From NCBI RefSeq assembly GCF_021495345.1, contig NZ_CP099397.1, positions 1,178,001-1,242,000 of the forward strand: a DNA stretch of 64,000 nucleotides, given 5' to 3'. Every line of letters starts with the position of its first letter. Positions within the stretch are counted from its first letter, which is position 1. The notes under the pieces are model-generated. The model saw nothing but the letters and a program-made list of their open reading frames with translations. It was not told the origin of the DNA and did no database searches. Shown in pieces: positions 8,008 through 16,621 of the stretch. A program made the translations under genes and the position numbers. Source of the stretch: Pseudomonas hydrolytica (GTDB lineage Bacteria; Pseudomonadota; Gammaproteobacteria; Pseudomonadales; Pseudomonadaceae).

Positions 8008-9105
8008 ATGATCCAGACGCCGTACTACCTCATCGACAAACAGAAGCTCCTGGTCAACCTGGAGAAGATCGCCTATGTGCGCGAGAACTCGGGCGCCAAG
8101 GCGCTGCTGGCGCTGAAATGCTTCGCCACCTGGTCGGTGTTCGACCTGATGCAGCAATATATGGACGGCACGACCTCATCGTCCCTCTATGAGTTGAAGC
8201 TCGGCCGGCAGAAGTTCGCCGGCGAAACCCACGCCTACAGCGTGGCCTGGGCCGACGACGAGATCGAAGAGATGGTCGCCAACTGCGACAAGATCATCTT
8301 CAACTCCATCGGCCAGCTCGAACGCTTCGCCGAGCGGACCGAAGGCACCATCCGCGGCCTGCGCGTCAACCCGCAGGTGAGCAGCTCCGACTACCTGCTG
8401 GCCGACCCGGCGCGTCCGTTCAGCCGCCTCGGCGAGTGGGACCCGGAAAAGATCGCCAAGGTCATGGGGCAGATTTCCGGCTTCATGTTCCACAACAACT
8501 GCGAGAACGGCAGCTTCGAGCTGTTCGACAAGATGCTGAGCACCATCGAGGAGCGCTTCGGCCACCTGATCGCCCAGGTCGAGTGGGTCAGCCTCGGCGG
8601 TGGCATCCATTTCACCGGCGAGGGCTATCCGCTCGATGCCTTCTGCGCGCGCCTGAAAGCCTTCTCGGAAAAATACGGCGTGCAGGTGTACCTGGAGCCG
8701 GGCGAAGCGGCGATCACCCTCAGCGCCTCGCTGGAAGTGACCGTGCTCGACACCCTGTACAACGGCAAGAACCTGGCGGTGGTCGACAGCTCCATCGAAG
8801 CGCACATGCTTGATCTCTTGATCTACCGCCTCAACGCCAAGATGGCGCCGAATGACGGCGAACACACTTACATGGTGTGCGGCAAGAGCTGCCTGGCCGG
8901 CGATATCTTCGGCGAGTACCAGTTCGACAAGCCGCTGAAGATCGGTGACCGTCTGTCGTTCATCGACGCGGCCGGCTACACCATGGTCAAGAAGAACTGG
9001 TTCAACGGCCTGAAGATGCCGTCCATCGTGGTGAAACAACTCGACGGTAGCATCGAAGTGGTTCGCCAGTTCGAGTTCGACGACTACCTGTCCAGCCTGT
9101 CCTGA
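8008..9105 (+). CDS. nspC: Carboxynorspermidine decarboxylase
   Basis: A 365-residue cytosolic PLP enzyme of the alanine-racemase-like decarboxylase fold that decarboxylates carboxynorspermidine or carboxyspermidine to the triamine. Visible marks are MIQTPYYLIDKQKLLVNLEK at the start, the PLP-lysine segment ALLALKCFATW (residues 32-42), the glycine-rich phosphate site SLGGGIHF (about 199-206), EPGEA (about 231) and the catalytic-cysteine segment VCGKSCLAGD (about 290-299). Its length matches the family. The partner dehydrogenase gene follows on the same strand, but after a 127-base gap with a repeat. Together they form the aspartate-semialdehyde route to norspermidine/spermidine. Confidence 0.92.
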   Translation: MIQTPYYLIDKQKLLVNLEKIAYVRENSGAKALLALKCFATWSVFDLMQQYMDGTTSSSLYELKLGRQKFAGETHAYSVAWADDEIEEMVANCDKIIFNSIGQLERFAERTEGTIRGLRVNPQVSSSDYLLADPARPFSRLGEWDPEKIAKVMGQISGFMFHNNCENGSFELFDKMLSTIEERFGHLIAQVEWVSLGGGIHFTGEGYPLDAFCARLKAFSEKYGVQVYLEPGEAAITLSASLEVTVLDTLYNGKNLAVVDSSIEAHMLDLLIYRLNAKMAPNDGEHTYMVCGKSCLAGDIFGEYQFDKPLKIGDRLSFIDAAGYTMVKKNWFNGLKMPSIVVKQLDGSIEVVRQFEFDDYLSSLS

Positions 9106-9114
9106 CATTGCTGC

Positions 9115-9188
9115 GGTGGGCTGAAGCCCACCCTACGGCTCAAGACTCGGTGTAGGGTGGGCCGGGCGGCGTTTCGCTTCGGCCCACC
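9115..9188. repeat. REP-like hairpins between the two polyamine genes
   Basis: Two adjacent imperfect hairpins built on GGTGGGCTNAAGCCCACC and GTAGGGTGGGCC...GGCCCACC. This is a variant of the window's repeat family in which the core is GGTGGGC rather than GGTGCGC. It separates nspC from the dehydrogenase gene and may limit read-through between them. Confidence 0.7.
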
Positions 9189-9232
9189 TCATCAAACGCT
9201 TTAAACAACGCAGTTCTCTGGAGGTGAAACAA

Positions 9233-10477
9233 TTGAAGAAGAATGTTCTGATCATTGGTGCAGGAGGTGTTGCCAAGGTGGTGGCCCATAAGTGCGCGCA
9301 ACACAATGACGAGTTAGGTCGCATTGCAATTGCGTCGCGCAACATCTCCAAATGCCAGGCCATCATCGACAGCGTGCAGGCCAAGGGCGGCCTCAAGCAG
9401 CCCGGCGAGATCAAGGCCTATGCGCTGAACGCCCTGGACGTGGACGCGACCAAGGCACTGATCCGCGAAACTGAATCGCAGATCGTCATCAACGTCGGTT
9501 CGGCATTTCTCAACATGTCCGTGCTGCGCGCCTGTATCGACACCGGCGTCGCCTATCTGGACACCGCCATCCACGAAGATCCGAGCAAGATCTGTGAAAC
9601 CCCGCCGTGGTACGGCAACTACGAGTGGAAGCACCTGGCCGAATGCCAGGAAAAGGGCGTGACCGCCATCCTCGGCGTGGGTTTCGACCCGGGCGTGGTC
9701 AACTCCTATGCCGCTCTGGCGCAACAACAGTACTTCGACAAGATCGAGTCGATCGACATCCTCGACGTCAACGCCGGTTCGCACGGCAAGTACTTCGCCA
9801 CCAATTTCGACCCGGAAATCAATTTCCGCGAATTCACCGGCACGGTCTACAGCTGGCAGAACAGCCAGTGGGTGAGCAACCGCATGTTCGAAGTCAAACG
9901 CACCGACGATCTGCCGGTGGTGGGCGAACAGAACCTGTACCTGACCGGCCATGACGAGGTGCACTCGCTGTCCAAGCACCTCGACGTACCGAACGTCCGC
10001 TTCTGGATGAGCTTCGGCGACCACTACATCAACGTGTTCACCGTGCTGAAGAACCTCGGCCTGCTCTCCGAGCAGCCGGTCAAGACCGCTGAAGGTCTCG
10101 AAGTGGTACCGCTGAAAGTGGTCAAGGCCGTGCTGCCGGATCCCGCCTCGCTGGCGCCGGGCTACACCGGCAAGACCTGCATCGGCGACCTGGTAAAAGG
10201 CACGAAAGACGGTAAGCAAACTGAGCTGTTTATCTACAACGTCGCCGACCACGAAGAAGCCTTCGCCGAGACCGACAGCCAGGGTATCTCCTACACCGCT
10301 GGCGTGCCGCCGGTTGCCGCAGCGCTACTGGTGGCGCGTGGCGAGTGGGATGCCAAGCGCATGGTCAACGTCGAAGAGCTGCCGGCCGAGCCGTTCCTCA
10401 GGCTCCTCGATGTGATGGGCCTGCCCACCCGCATCAAGGACGAGCACGGCGACCGTCCCTGGGATCAGCCGCTCTGA
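9233..10477 (+). CDS. Carboxynorspermidine/carboxyspermidine synthase (saccharopine dehydrogenase family)
   Basis: A 414-residue NADPH-dependent enzyme that reductively condenses aspartate semialdehyde with diaminopropane or putrescine. The N-terminal Rossmann motif [18 protein letters not shown] is immediate, followed by a saccharopine-dehydrogenase-like body ([13 protein letters not shown], residues about 149-161). I place the start at the TTG at 9233, because GGAGG (9220-9224) lies 8 bases upstream of it, whereas the alternative GTG at 9224 overlaps that site. nspC, encoding the next enzyme in the pathway, lies upstream. A strong terminator follows at 10508. Which diamine is used cannot be told from sequence alone. 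Confidence 0.88.
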   Translation: MKKNVLIIGAGGVAKVVAHKCAQHNDELGRIAIASRNISKCQAIIDSVQAKGGLKQPGEIKAYALNALDVDATKALIRETESQIVINVGSAFLNMSVLRACIDTGVAYLDTAIHEDPSKICETPPWYGNYEWKHLAECQEKGVTAILGVGFDPGVVNSYAALAQQQYFDKIESIDILDVNAGSHGKYFATNFDPEINFREFTGTVYSWQNSQWVSNRMFEVKRTDDLPVVGEQNLYLTGHDEVHSLSKHLDVPNVRFWMSFGDHYINVFTVLKNLGLLSEQPVKTAEGLEVVPLKVVKAVLPDPASLAPGYTGKTCIGDLVKGTKDGKQTELFIYNVADHEEAFAETDSQGISYTAGVPPVAAALLVARGEWDAKRMVNVEELPAEPFLRLLDVMGLPTRIKDEHGDRPWDQPL

Positions 10478-10507
10478 TCCGCTGCGCCTGGCGCACGGGA
10501 TCGACAG

Positions 10508-10540
10508 AACGCCCGCCATCTTGGCGGGCGTTTTGTTTTT
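10508..10540 (+). terminator. Rho-independent terminator after the polyamine genes
   Basis: A perfect 10-bp stem AACGCCCGCC / GGCGGGCGTT with a 5-base loop (ATCTT) is followed by TTGTTTTT. It is located 31 bases after the dehydrogenase stop and ends the unit before leuA. Confidence 0.92.
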
Positions 10541-10568
10541 CGCCGTTACCAGCGGGCGCTTTGCTCAT

Positions 10569-10594
10569 GATGGATGTAAAAGCGACATCCACCG
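10569..10594. repeat. Second-class REP-like palindrome upstream of leuA
   Basis: GGATGT and ACATCC face each other across AAAAGCG (arms around 10571-10589). A close relative (GGTGGATGT...ACATCTACC) occurs at 13677-13703 after rimI, so this is a second repeat family distinct from the GGTGCGC type. Function unknown. Confidence 0.5.
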
Positions 10595-10697
10595 AACAAG
10601 CTGCAGCTTCGCCTTCCCGGCTCGCCCATTTCACGCGACAATCGACCGATTACAAATGCCCCCACGAAGGGCGCCCGGCAGCCGTGAGGAACCCCCT

Positions 10698-12245
10698 ATG
10701 AGCAGCAACGATCGCGTCATCATCTTCGACACCACCCTGCGCGACGGCGAGCAGAGCCCCGGCGCCTCGATGACCGGCGAGGAGAAGCTGCGCATCGCCA
10801 AGGCCCTGGAGCGGCTGCGGGTGGACGTGATCGAGGCTGGTTTCGCCATCGCCAGCCCGGGCGACTTCGCCGCAGTCAAGGCGATCGCCGACAACATCAA
10901 GGACAGCACCGTGTGCAGCCTGTCGCGTGCGGTGGACGCCGACATCGAGCGCGCCGCCGAAGCGCTCAAAGGCGCCAACAGCGGGCGCATCCACACCTTC
11001 ATCGCCACCAGCCCGATCCATATGCAGTACAAGCTGCGCATGCAGCCGGACGACGTGGTGGCCCAGGCCGTGTATGCGGTGAAGAAGGCGCGCAACCTGT
11101 GCAGCGACGTGGAGTTCTCCTGCGAGGACGCCGGCCGTTCGGAGATCGATTTCCTCTGCCGCATCATCGAGGCGGCCATCGACGCCGGCGCGCGCACCAT
11201 CAACATCCCCGACACCGTCGGCTACGCCATCCCGCACCAGTACGCCGACACCATCCGCCAGCTGCTCGAGCGCGTGCCCAACGCCGACAAGGCGATCTTC
11301 TCGGTGCACTGCCACAACGACCTTGGCCTGGCCGTGGCCAACTCCCTGGCCGCCGTGGTGGCCGGTGCGCGTCAGGTGGAATGCACCATCAACGGTCTCG
11401 GCGAGCGTGCCGGCAACGCCGCGCTGGAAGAGATCGTCATGGCCATCAAGACCCGCCAGGACCTGCTTGGCGTGCACACCAACATCGACACCCCGCATAT
11501 CTTGAGCACCTCGCGCATGGTCTCCGGCATCACCGGCTTTCCGGTGCAGCCGAACAAGGCCATCGTCGGTGCCAACGCCTTCGCCCACGAGTCCGGCATC
11601 CATCAGGACGGGGTGCTCAAGCACCGCGAGACCTACGAGATCATGTCGGCCCAGTCGGTGGGCTGGAACACCAACAAGATGGTGATGGGCAAGCACTCCG
11701 GGCGCGCCGCCTTCCGTTCGCGCCTGGACGAGCTGGGCATCGTCCTGGCCGGCGAGGCCGAGCTGAACGCCGCCTTCGCCCGCTTCAAGGAGCTGGCCGA
11801 CAAGAAGCACGAGATCTTCGACGAGGACCTGCAGGCGCTGGTCTCCGACACCCTGGCCGAGGAAGCGCCGGAGCACTACAAGCTGGTCACCCTGGAAGTG
11901 GCGAGCAAGACCGGCGAGGTGCCGCAGGCGCAGCTCGTGGTCAGCGTCGAGGGGCATGAGCAGCGCGCCAGCGCCGAGGGCTCCGGGCCGGTGGACGCCA
12001 CCTTTAAGGCCATCGAGGCCATCGCCGCCTCCGAGGCCAGCCTGCTGCTGTACTCGGTCAACGCCATCACCAAAGGCACCGACTCGCAGGGCGAGGTCAC
12101 CGTGCGCCTGGAGAAGGGCGGGCGCATCGTCAATGGCAACGGCGCCGACACCGACATCCTGGTGGCCTCGGCCAAGGCCTATATCAACGCGCTGAACCTG
12201 ATGCAGGTCGGGCAGAAGGCGCATCCGCAAGTGGAGGGCGTGTGA
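10698..12245 (+). CDS. leuA: 2-isopropylmalate synthase
   Basis: The first committed enzyme of leucine biosynthesis, condensing 2-oxoisovalerate with acetyl-CoA. At 515 residues it matches the E. coli-type LeuA rather than the ~557-residue form. Motifs seen: [13 protein letters not shown] (residues 10-22) with the metal/catalytic Arg-Asp, [13 protein letters not shown] (about 204) with the metal-binding His-x-His, NGLGERAGN (about 233), and GKHSGR (about 331) leading to the C-terminal allosteric leucine-binding domain. The ATG at 10698 was chosen because it starts the conserved part; the frame is open upstream but without homology. The stop codon overlaps the GTG of the next gene (GTGA), giving translational coupling. 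Confidence 0.95.
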   Translation: MSSNDRVIIFDTTLRDGEQSPGASMTGEEKLRIAKALERLRVDVIEAGFAIASPGDFAAVKAIADNIKDSTVCSLSRAVDADIERAAEALKGANSGRIHTFIATSPIHMQYKLRMQPDDVVAQAVYAVKKARNLCSDVEFSCEDAGRSEIDFLCRIIEAAIDAGARTINIPDTVGYAIPHQYADTIRQLLERVPNADKAIFSVHCHNDLGLAVANSLAAVVAGARQVECTINGLGERAGNAALEEIVMAIKTRQDLLGVHTNIDTPHILSTSRMVSGITGFPVQPNKAIVGANAFAHESGIHQDGVLKHRETYEIMSAQSVGWNTNKMVMGKHSGRAAFRSRLDELGIVLAGEAELNAAFARFKELADKKHEIFDEDLQALVSDTLAEEAPEHYKLVTLEVASKTGEVPQAQLVVSVEGHEQRASAEGSGPVDATFKAIEAIAASEASLLLYSVNAITKGTDSQGEVTVRLEKGGRIVNGNGADTDILVASAKAYINALNLMQVGQKAHPQVEGV

Positions 12246-13024
12246 TCCCCGAGCTCCGTCGGCGCGCCTACCTGGGCGCCATGCAGGTGGCCAGCTGGCT
12301 GCCGCGCACCGTACTGCCCTTCGCCGCGCCCTCGCGTCCCGAACTGCTCGAGCCGCCGCAGGCGGACGCGGCGGCTGACACGCCGGTCGAGCCGGTCGCC
12401 GCCCCCGCGGTAGCCCGCGACACTGCGCCGGCGCCCCCTGTCGAGCGGCCGAAGATCGAAGTGCCGCGCCCCGGCGCCCAGCCGCGCCAGGTCGCCGCCG
12501 TGGTCGAGGAGCCCGCACCGGTCGAGGAAAAGCCGGCCCGCGTCGCCGCGCCGCCGCCGCGTTTCGCCCTGCAGCTGCTGCGTGCCGGCGACTGCGCCCT
12601 GCTGGTCGAGCTGCCCACCGGGCAGCCGTTTCAGAGCCGCGATCCGGCCTACATCCTGCTCAAGGACCTGCTGCGCGCCGCCGGCCTGCCGGACAGCCCG
12701 CAACTGCTCGGCGAGCCGGTGCGCTGGCCGCTGCTGGTGCGCGGCAATCTGGATCAGGGCCCGGAAGCGGCACTGGAGTTCGTGCAGAGCTTCGTCGCCG
12801 CGCGTCTGGAGGAGCAGCCCAGCACCTGCCTGTGGCTGGTCGGCCTGCCGGCCATTCGCTTCGCCGGCGAGGGCGATGAGCACAGCTACAACCGCGAGCT
12901 GCAGGTTGACGGTCTAGGCGCCTGCTGGGCACTGCCGGGCCTGGAGCTGCTGATGGAAGAGCCGGCGCGCAAGCGCGAGCTGTGGCAGGCCATGCAGCGC
13001 GTGCGTCAGCGTTGGCTGGCCTGA
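12242..13024 (+). CDS. Hypothetical protein coupled to leuA, Pro/Ala-rich N-terminus
   Basis: A 260-residue protein starting at a GTG that overlaps the leuA stop. Residues about 30-110 are a disordered Pro/Ala/Glu-rich linker ([20 protein letters not shown]), which superficially resembles a TonB spacer but has no preceding membrane anchor of the right type. The C-terminal 150 residues are a compact domain ([20 protein letters not shown] at about 108; [21 protein letters not shown] at about 200). Genes of this type sit just before rimI in other Pseudomonas, from memory. Function unknown; it may be associated with RimI or simply co-transcribed with leuA. Confidence 0.7.
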   Translation: MIPELRRRAYLGAMQVASWLPRTVLPFAAPSRPELLEPPQADAAADTPVEPVAAPAVARDTAPAPPVERPKIEVPRPGAQPRQVAAVVEEPAPVEEKPARVAAPPPRFALQLLRAGDCALLVELPTGQPFQSRDPAYILLKDLLRAAGLPDSPQLLGEPVRWPLLVRGNLDQGPEAALEFVQSFVAARLEEQPSTCLWLVGLPAIRFAGEGDEHSYNRELQVDGLGACWALPGLELLMEEPARKRELWQAMQRVRQRWLA

Positions 13025-13178
13025 TACGATCAGCTGCGAGTCGGCCCTGCTGCGTTGAAAACAGGTTCGGAATGCTCGTGTACAAAAGTACAGTCGCCCG
13101 CGACTCCGACCGTTTCTCACCTTTGTTCGCCTTGCATGGCTCCAGCTCGCAAGATCGTGAATATTTCCGAGTATCCCA

Positions 13179-13631
13179 ATGAGCGATGCGATTTCCTTCC
13201 GCCCCATGACCGAGGCGGATCTCGATGCCGTGCTGAAAATCGAATACGCCGCCTTCAGCCACCCCTGGACCCGCGGCATCTTCACCGACAGCCTCAAGTC
13301 CTATCACTGCTGGCTGATGTTCGAGGGTGGCCAGCAGGTCGGCCACGGCGTGATCAACCTGATTCTCGACGAGGCGCACCTGCTCAATATCACCATCAAG
13401 CCGGAAAGCCAGGGCCGCGGCCTCGGCCTGCGCCTGCTCGAACATTTGATGAAAGAAGCCCATGAGCTGGGCGGGCGCGAGTGCTTCCTGGAAGTGCGCG
13501 CCAGCAACCAGAGCGCCTACCGCCTGTACGAGCGCTTCGGCTTCAACGAGGTGGGACGGCGCCGCGATTACTACCCGGCGGTGGGTGGGCGCGAAGACGC
13601 GCTGGTGATGGCCTGTACCCTGGTCGATTGA
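13179..13631 (+). CDS. rimI: Ribosomal protein bS18-alanine N-acetyltransferase
   Basis: A 150-residue GNAT-fold acetyltransferase that acetylates the N-terminus of ribosomal protein S18. The acetyl-CoA-binding loop is visible as KPESQGRGLGLRLLEHLM (residues about 74-91, the Q/RxxGxG/A motif), followed by FLEVRASNQSAYRLYERFGF (about 104-123), which is diagnostic for RimI. Start ATG 13179. It is separated from the preceding gene by 154 bases and followed by a cluster of repeats. Confidence 0.92.
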   Translation: MSDAISFRPMTEADLDAVLKIEYAAFSHPWTRGIFTDSLKSYHCWLMFEGGQQVGHGVINLILDEAHLLNITIKPESQGRGLGLRLLEHLMKEAHELGGRECFLEVRASNQSAYRLYERFGFNEVGRRRDYYPAVGGREDALVMACTLVD

Positions 13632-13676
13632 GGCCGCCTGCATGGGGTGGATGGCGCGTTGTCGATCCATCTCCTT

Positions 13677-13796
13677 GGTGGATGTGAAGAAGCGACATCT
13701 ACCCTACGCGCTAACACCTGCGTCTGACTCGGTGCGCACGGCGCACCCTACGCGAACGCGCTAGTCCGTCCACCCGTAGGGTGGGCCGTGCGCACC
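13677..13796. repeat. REP cluster between rimI and nnrS
   Basis: Three palindromic elements lie in tandem between convergent genes: a second-class element GGTGGATGT...ACATCTACC (13677-13703), the right-hand arm GGTGCGCACGGCGCACC (13731-13747) continuing to 13752, and the facing arm GTAGGGTGGGCCGTGCGCACC-like sequence (13776-13796). This is a BIME-like mosaic at the convergent 3' ends. Confidence 0.75.
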
Positions 13797-13816
13797 GATA
13801 TTTCCGCCAACGCTTA

Positions 13817-14992
13817 TTACCCCGGATGCCCGTCCACCCGCGCCCGACAAAGCATGGGCGCGTAGTACCAGGCGAACAGGGCGAAGGCCAAGCTCCAGCA
13901 CAGCGCTGCCAGCCATAACCACCCGCTACCCGCCGAGACTCGAATCAGCGCGCCCAGGTTGAGCTGGCCGAAGGCCCAGGCCATTGCCTTCGGCGGCTGC
14001 AGTGCTCGGCCGGTGTGACCGAGGCTGACTCGCGCCATCATCGCCAGAATCAGCCCGCCCATCGCGCCCACTGCCAGTGCGTGGCTGGCCAGGCTGGGGT
14101 GCGCCAGCCAGCCCAGGTGCCAGGCGCTCATGCCGAGGCTGGCGAGCAGCAGCCAGGCGTAGGCCATATGCAGCGACCACAGCAGCGGCACGCGCCAGAT
14201 GCCGCGCAGGTGCCAGCGCCACAGACGCAGGCCGTGCAGCGCGCTCAGCACGATGGAGGGCGCGGCCAGGCCAGGATGTGGTTGCAGGTTGTGTCCGCTG
14301 GCGAACAGCGCGGCGACCAGCATGCCGCAGACCAGCAGCAGACGATCCAGCCAGGGATGGGCGGCGAAGGGCTCGACCCGGCCCAGGCCGCGCTGGGTGA
14401 AGAAGGGGATCACGCGGCCGCCAATCAGGCTCAGCAGCACGCCGATCAGCCACAGGGCGGCCAGCGCGCCACGGCGTTGCAGATTGTCGTCACCCAGCGC
14501 CAGACCGGCGAGGGTCAGTGCCTGGCACAGGGCGAGCAGGCTCAGCACCAGCAGAATCGGGTAGTTGTTGCGTTGCCTGGCTGCGATCAGCTGGCGCGCC
14601 ATCTGCGCTATGAACAGGCCGATGAAGGCCAGTTGCAACGCGATCAGCACCGCCGTGGGCATTGGTACGAACCAGGCCAGGCGCGCCGCCAGCCACAGCC
14701 CGAATAGTGCGATCAGTGGCCGACCGCTGAGGCCAGGGCGCCCCGTCCAGTTCTGCACCGCGGTGAGTAGGAAACCGGCGATGATCGCCAGGCCGAAGCC
14801 GAAGGGCATCTCGTGGCGATGCCAGGCGAGCAGGCCAGCGGAAAGGGCAGGGCGGGTCAGCCCATGCAGCGCCGCCGCCCAGAGGGCGACGGCGAGCAGG
14901 GCGAACAGGGCGCCGGCAAGAAAGAACGGACGAAAGCCCAGGCGCCACAGCGGCGCAATGGCCAGTGCCTGCTGGCGATCAAGCAATTGCAT
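13817..14992 (-). CDS. nnrS: NnrS family membrane protein
   Basis: A 391-residue polytopic inner-membrane protein, with about twelve hydrophobic segments, of the NnrS haem/copper family linked to nitric-oxide stress. The N-terminus MQLLDRQQALAIAPLWRLGFRPFFLAGALF is characteristic, and the histidines in WHRHEMPFGFG (residues about 59-69) and GGRVIPFFTQRGL are typical of the family. The ATG at 14992 was preferred to a GTG at 14998. It is the last gene of a minus-strand unit with ppyR and the flavohaemoprotein gene, which matches its expected role in NO tolerance. It overlaps ppyR by 14 bases. Confidence 0.88.
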   Translation of the reverse strand: MQLLDRQQALAIAPLWRLGFRPFFLAGALFALLAVALWAAALHGLTRPALSAGLLAWHRHEMPFGFGLAIIAGFLLTAVQNWTGRPGLSGRPLIALFGLWLAARLAWFVPMPTAVLIALQLAFIGLFIAQMARQLIAARQRNNYPILLVLSLLALCQALTLAGLALGDDNLQRRGALAALWLIGVLLSLIGGRVIPFFTQRGLGRVEPFAAHPWLDRLLLVCGMLVAALFASGHNLQPHPGLAAPSIVLSALHGLRLWRWHLRGIWRVPLLWSLHMAYAWLLLASLGMSAWHLGWLAHPSLASHALAVGAMGGLILAMMARVSLGHTGRALQPPKAMAWAFGQLNLGALIRVSAGSGWLWLAALCWSLAFALFAWYYAPMLCRARVDGHPG

Positions 14993-15230
14993 GAGCACAC
15001 GTCTCGTCTTTCAGGCGTTGCTGCGCGACCAGGCGCAGCACGTAGCCGATCTTCAGCACGCTGGGGCCGATCAGCGTCAGGCTGTGCGCCAGCACCAGCG
15101 TCGGCACGTTCAGCTGTTTTTCCAGACCATAGGCTGCCGCCAGCCCGACCAGCAGCAACGCCAGTCCGCTGCAGAGCAGTTGGCTGGACAGCTGCAGGAT
15201 CTGCGCGGGGGGAAGATTGAGCGGATACAT
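14979..15230 (-). CDS. ppyR: PpyR-like small membrane protein
   Basis: An 83-residue protein with two hydrophobic helices (residues about 12-36 and 45-66). It lies between the flavohaemoprotein and NnrS genes, exactly where P. aeruginosa carries ppyR, a gene named for effects on psl and pyoverdine. The start MYPLNLPPAQILQLSSQLLCSG is at 15230. The regulatory name is historical; in this setting a role in NO response or respiration is equally likely. Identification rests mostly on size, topology and gene order. Confidence 0.65.
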   Translation of the reverse strand: MYPLNLPPAQILQLSSQLLCSGLALLLVGLAAAYGLEKQLNVPTLVLAHSLTLIGPSVLKIGYVLRLVAQQRLKDETCAHAIA

Positions 15231-15248
15231 GAGGGACCTCCTGATCGA

Positions 15249-16430
15249 TCAGCTTTCCAGGGCCGAGGCCGGGCCGAAGAACTCGTAGCGGCTCTGCTCG
15301 GCGGGCACGCCCAGCGCCTGCAGGTGACGCCTGACCTGGGCCATGAAGGGTTTCGGGCCAAGGAAGTAGGCGTCCAGGTCGCGCTCGGCCGGCAGCCACT
15401 GCTCCAGCAGCTCGCGACTGAGAAATCCCTCTGCGTCGGCCTCGTCGCCCTGGTGCGGCTCGCTGTAGCAGACGTAATGGCGAATCTGCGGATGCTCGGC
15501 GGCATGGGCGTCGACCCAGTCGCGGAAGGCGTGCACCTCGGCATTGCGCGCGCAGTGGATGAAGTGGATCGGCCGACCGCTGTGGCGCGCCGCGTCGAGC
15601 ATGGCCAGCGCGGGGGTGATGCCGACGCCTGCGCTGATCAGGGCCAGCGGCTTGTCCGACTCGTTCAGGGTGAATTCGCCTGCCGGCGGGAACAGTTCCA
15701 GTTCGTCACCGACCTCGACCTCGTCGTGCAGATGGTTGGAGACGCGGCCGCCAGGCTCGCGCTTGACGCTGATGCGGTATTCGCGGCCGTTGGCCAGGGC
15801 CGACAGCGAGTAGTTGCGGCGCACTTCCTCGCCGTCCAGCAGCAGGCGTATGCCGATGTACTGGCCGGGTTGATGGTCGATCAGGGCGCCGCCGTCGGCC
15901 GGCTGCAGGTAGAAGGAAACGATCTCGGCGCTCTCGGCCACCTTGCGCGTCACCCGGAAGGGCCGCGCGCCACGCCAGCCGCCGGGGGCCGCGGCATTGC
16001 GCGCGTACTGGCTCTCTTCCGCGCCGATAAGAATGTCGGCCAGCTGTTGATAGGCCGCGGCCCAGGCCGCGATCACCGCGTCGGTGGCGATCTCGGCGCC
16101 AAGCACCTCGCGGATCGCGCGCAGCAGGCAGGTACCGACGATGGGGTAGTGCTCGGGCAGGATCTGCAGCGACACGTGCTTGTTGACGATCTGCGCCACC
16201 AGCGGGCCGAGGGCCTCGAGGCGGTCGATGTGCCTGGCGTACGTCAGCACGCCGTTTGCCAGGGCGCGCGGCTGGTCACCGCTGGCCTGGTGGGCCTGGT
16301 TGAACAGTGGGCGCACCTCGGGGTACTCGCTGAGCATCATCCGGTAGAAATGGGTGGTCAGCGCTTCGCCGCCGCTTTCCAGCAGCGGGACGGTGGCTTT
16401 GATCAGGTCGCGTTGGGCGTGGCTCAGCAT
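15249..16430 (-). CDS. fhp: Flavohaemoprotein, nitric oxide dioxygenase
   Basis: Converts NO and O2 to nitrate using NAD(P)H. At 393 residues it has the full three-domain layout: globin (1-140; proximal-haem segment VNKHVSLQILPEHYP around residue 80), ferredoxin-reductase FAD domain (about 150-255; EVRRNYSLS) and NAD domain (about 265-393; ALISAGVGITPALAML, then YFLGPKPFM and the terminal YEFFGPASALES). Start ATG 16430; an in-frame codon 21 bases upstream adds nothing. It is divergent from the sigma54 activator gene fhpR and first in the unit with ppyR and nnrS. Confidence 0.95.
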   Translation of the reverse strand: MLSHAQRDLIKATVPLLESGGEALTTHFYRMMLSEYPEVRPLFNQAHQASGDQPRALANGVLTYARHIDRLEALGPLVAQIVNKHVSLQILPEHYPIVGTCLLRAIREVLGAEIATDAVIAAWAAAYQQLADILIGAEESQYARNAAAPGGWRGARPFRVTRKVAESAEIVSFYLQPADGGALIDHQPGQYIGIRLLLDGEEVRRNYSLSALANGREYRISVKREPGGRVSNHLHDEVEVGDELELFPPAGEFTLNESDKPLALISAGVGITPALAMLDAARHSGRPIHFIHCARNAEVHAFRDWVDAHAAEHPQIRHYVCYSEPHQGDEADAEGFLSRELLEQWLPAERDLDAYFLGPKPFMAQVRRHLQALGVPAEQSRYEFFGPASALES

Positions 16431-16512
16431 CTCGGTATCTCCGCAAGGCAAATAAAGGCGCCGGTTGGCTCGTTTGGCCAGTTGTGGCGTGCTAGCGTTA
16501 GCGCTGGAGATA

Positions 16513-16529
16513 CTTCAGAAAACGTGCCA
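16513..16529 (-). promoter_or_regulatory. Probable sigma54 promoter of fhp
   Basis: On the minus strand TGGCACG (16529-16523) is followed, at the right spacing, by CTGA where TTGC is expected. The -24 box is perfect; in the -12 box the G is kept but the C is A. The position about 85 bases before the fhp start and the adjacent NorR-type activator gene both fit the known sigma54 control of fhp genes. Confidence 0.55.
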
Positions 16530-16577
16530 TTTAAATAATCTTTAAATATCAGCAACTTACAGATTGTGTTGTATTAA

Positions 16578-16600
16578 TGACTCGCTCTGGTTGTGAGTCA
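16578..16600. promoter_or_regulatory. Inverted repeat in the fhp-fhpR intergenic region
   Basis: TGACTC (16578-16583) and GAGTCA (16595-16600) form an inverted repeat about 50-75 bases upstream of the -24 box of fhp, the usual place for an enhancer site. It is also immediately upstream of fhpR, so it could serve activation of fhp and autoregulation. NorR sites described elsewhere have GT-N7-AC cores; the match here is only partial. Confidence 0.35.
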
Positions 16601-16621
16601 TAAAGACTTTGAGTAGTCGAA

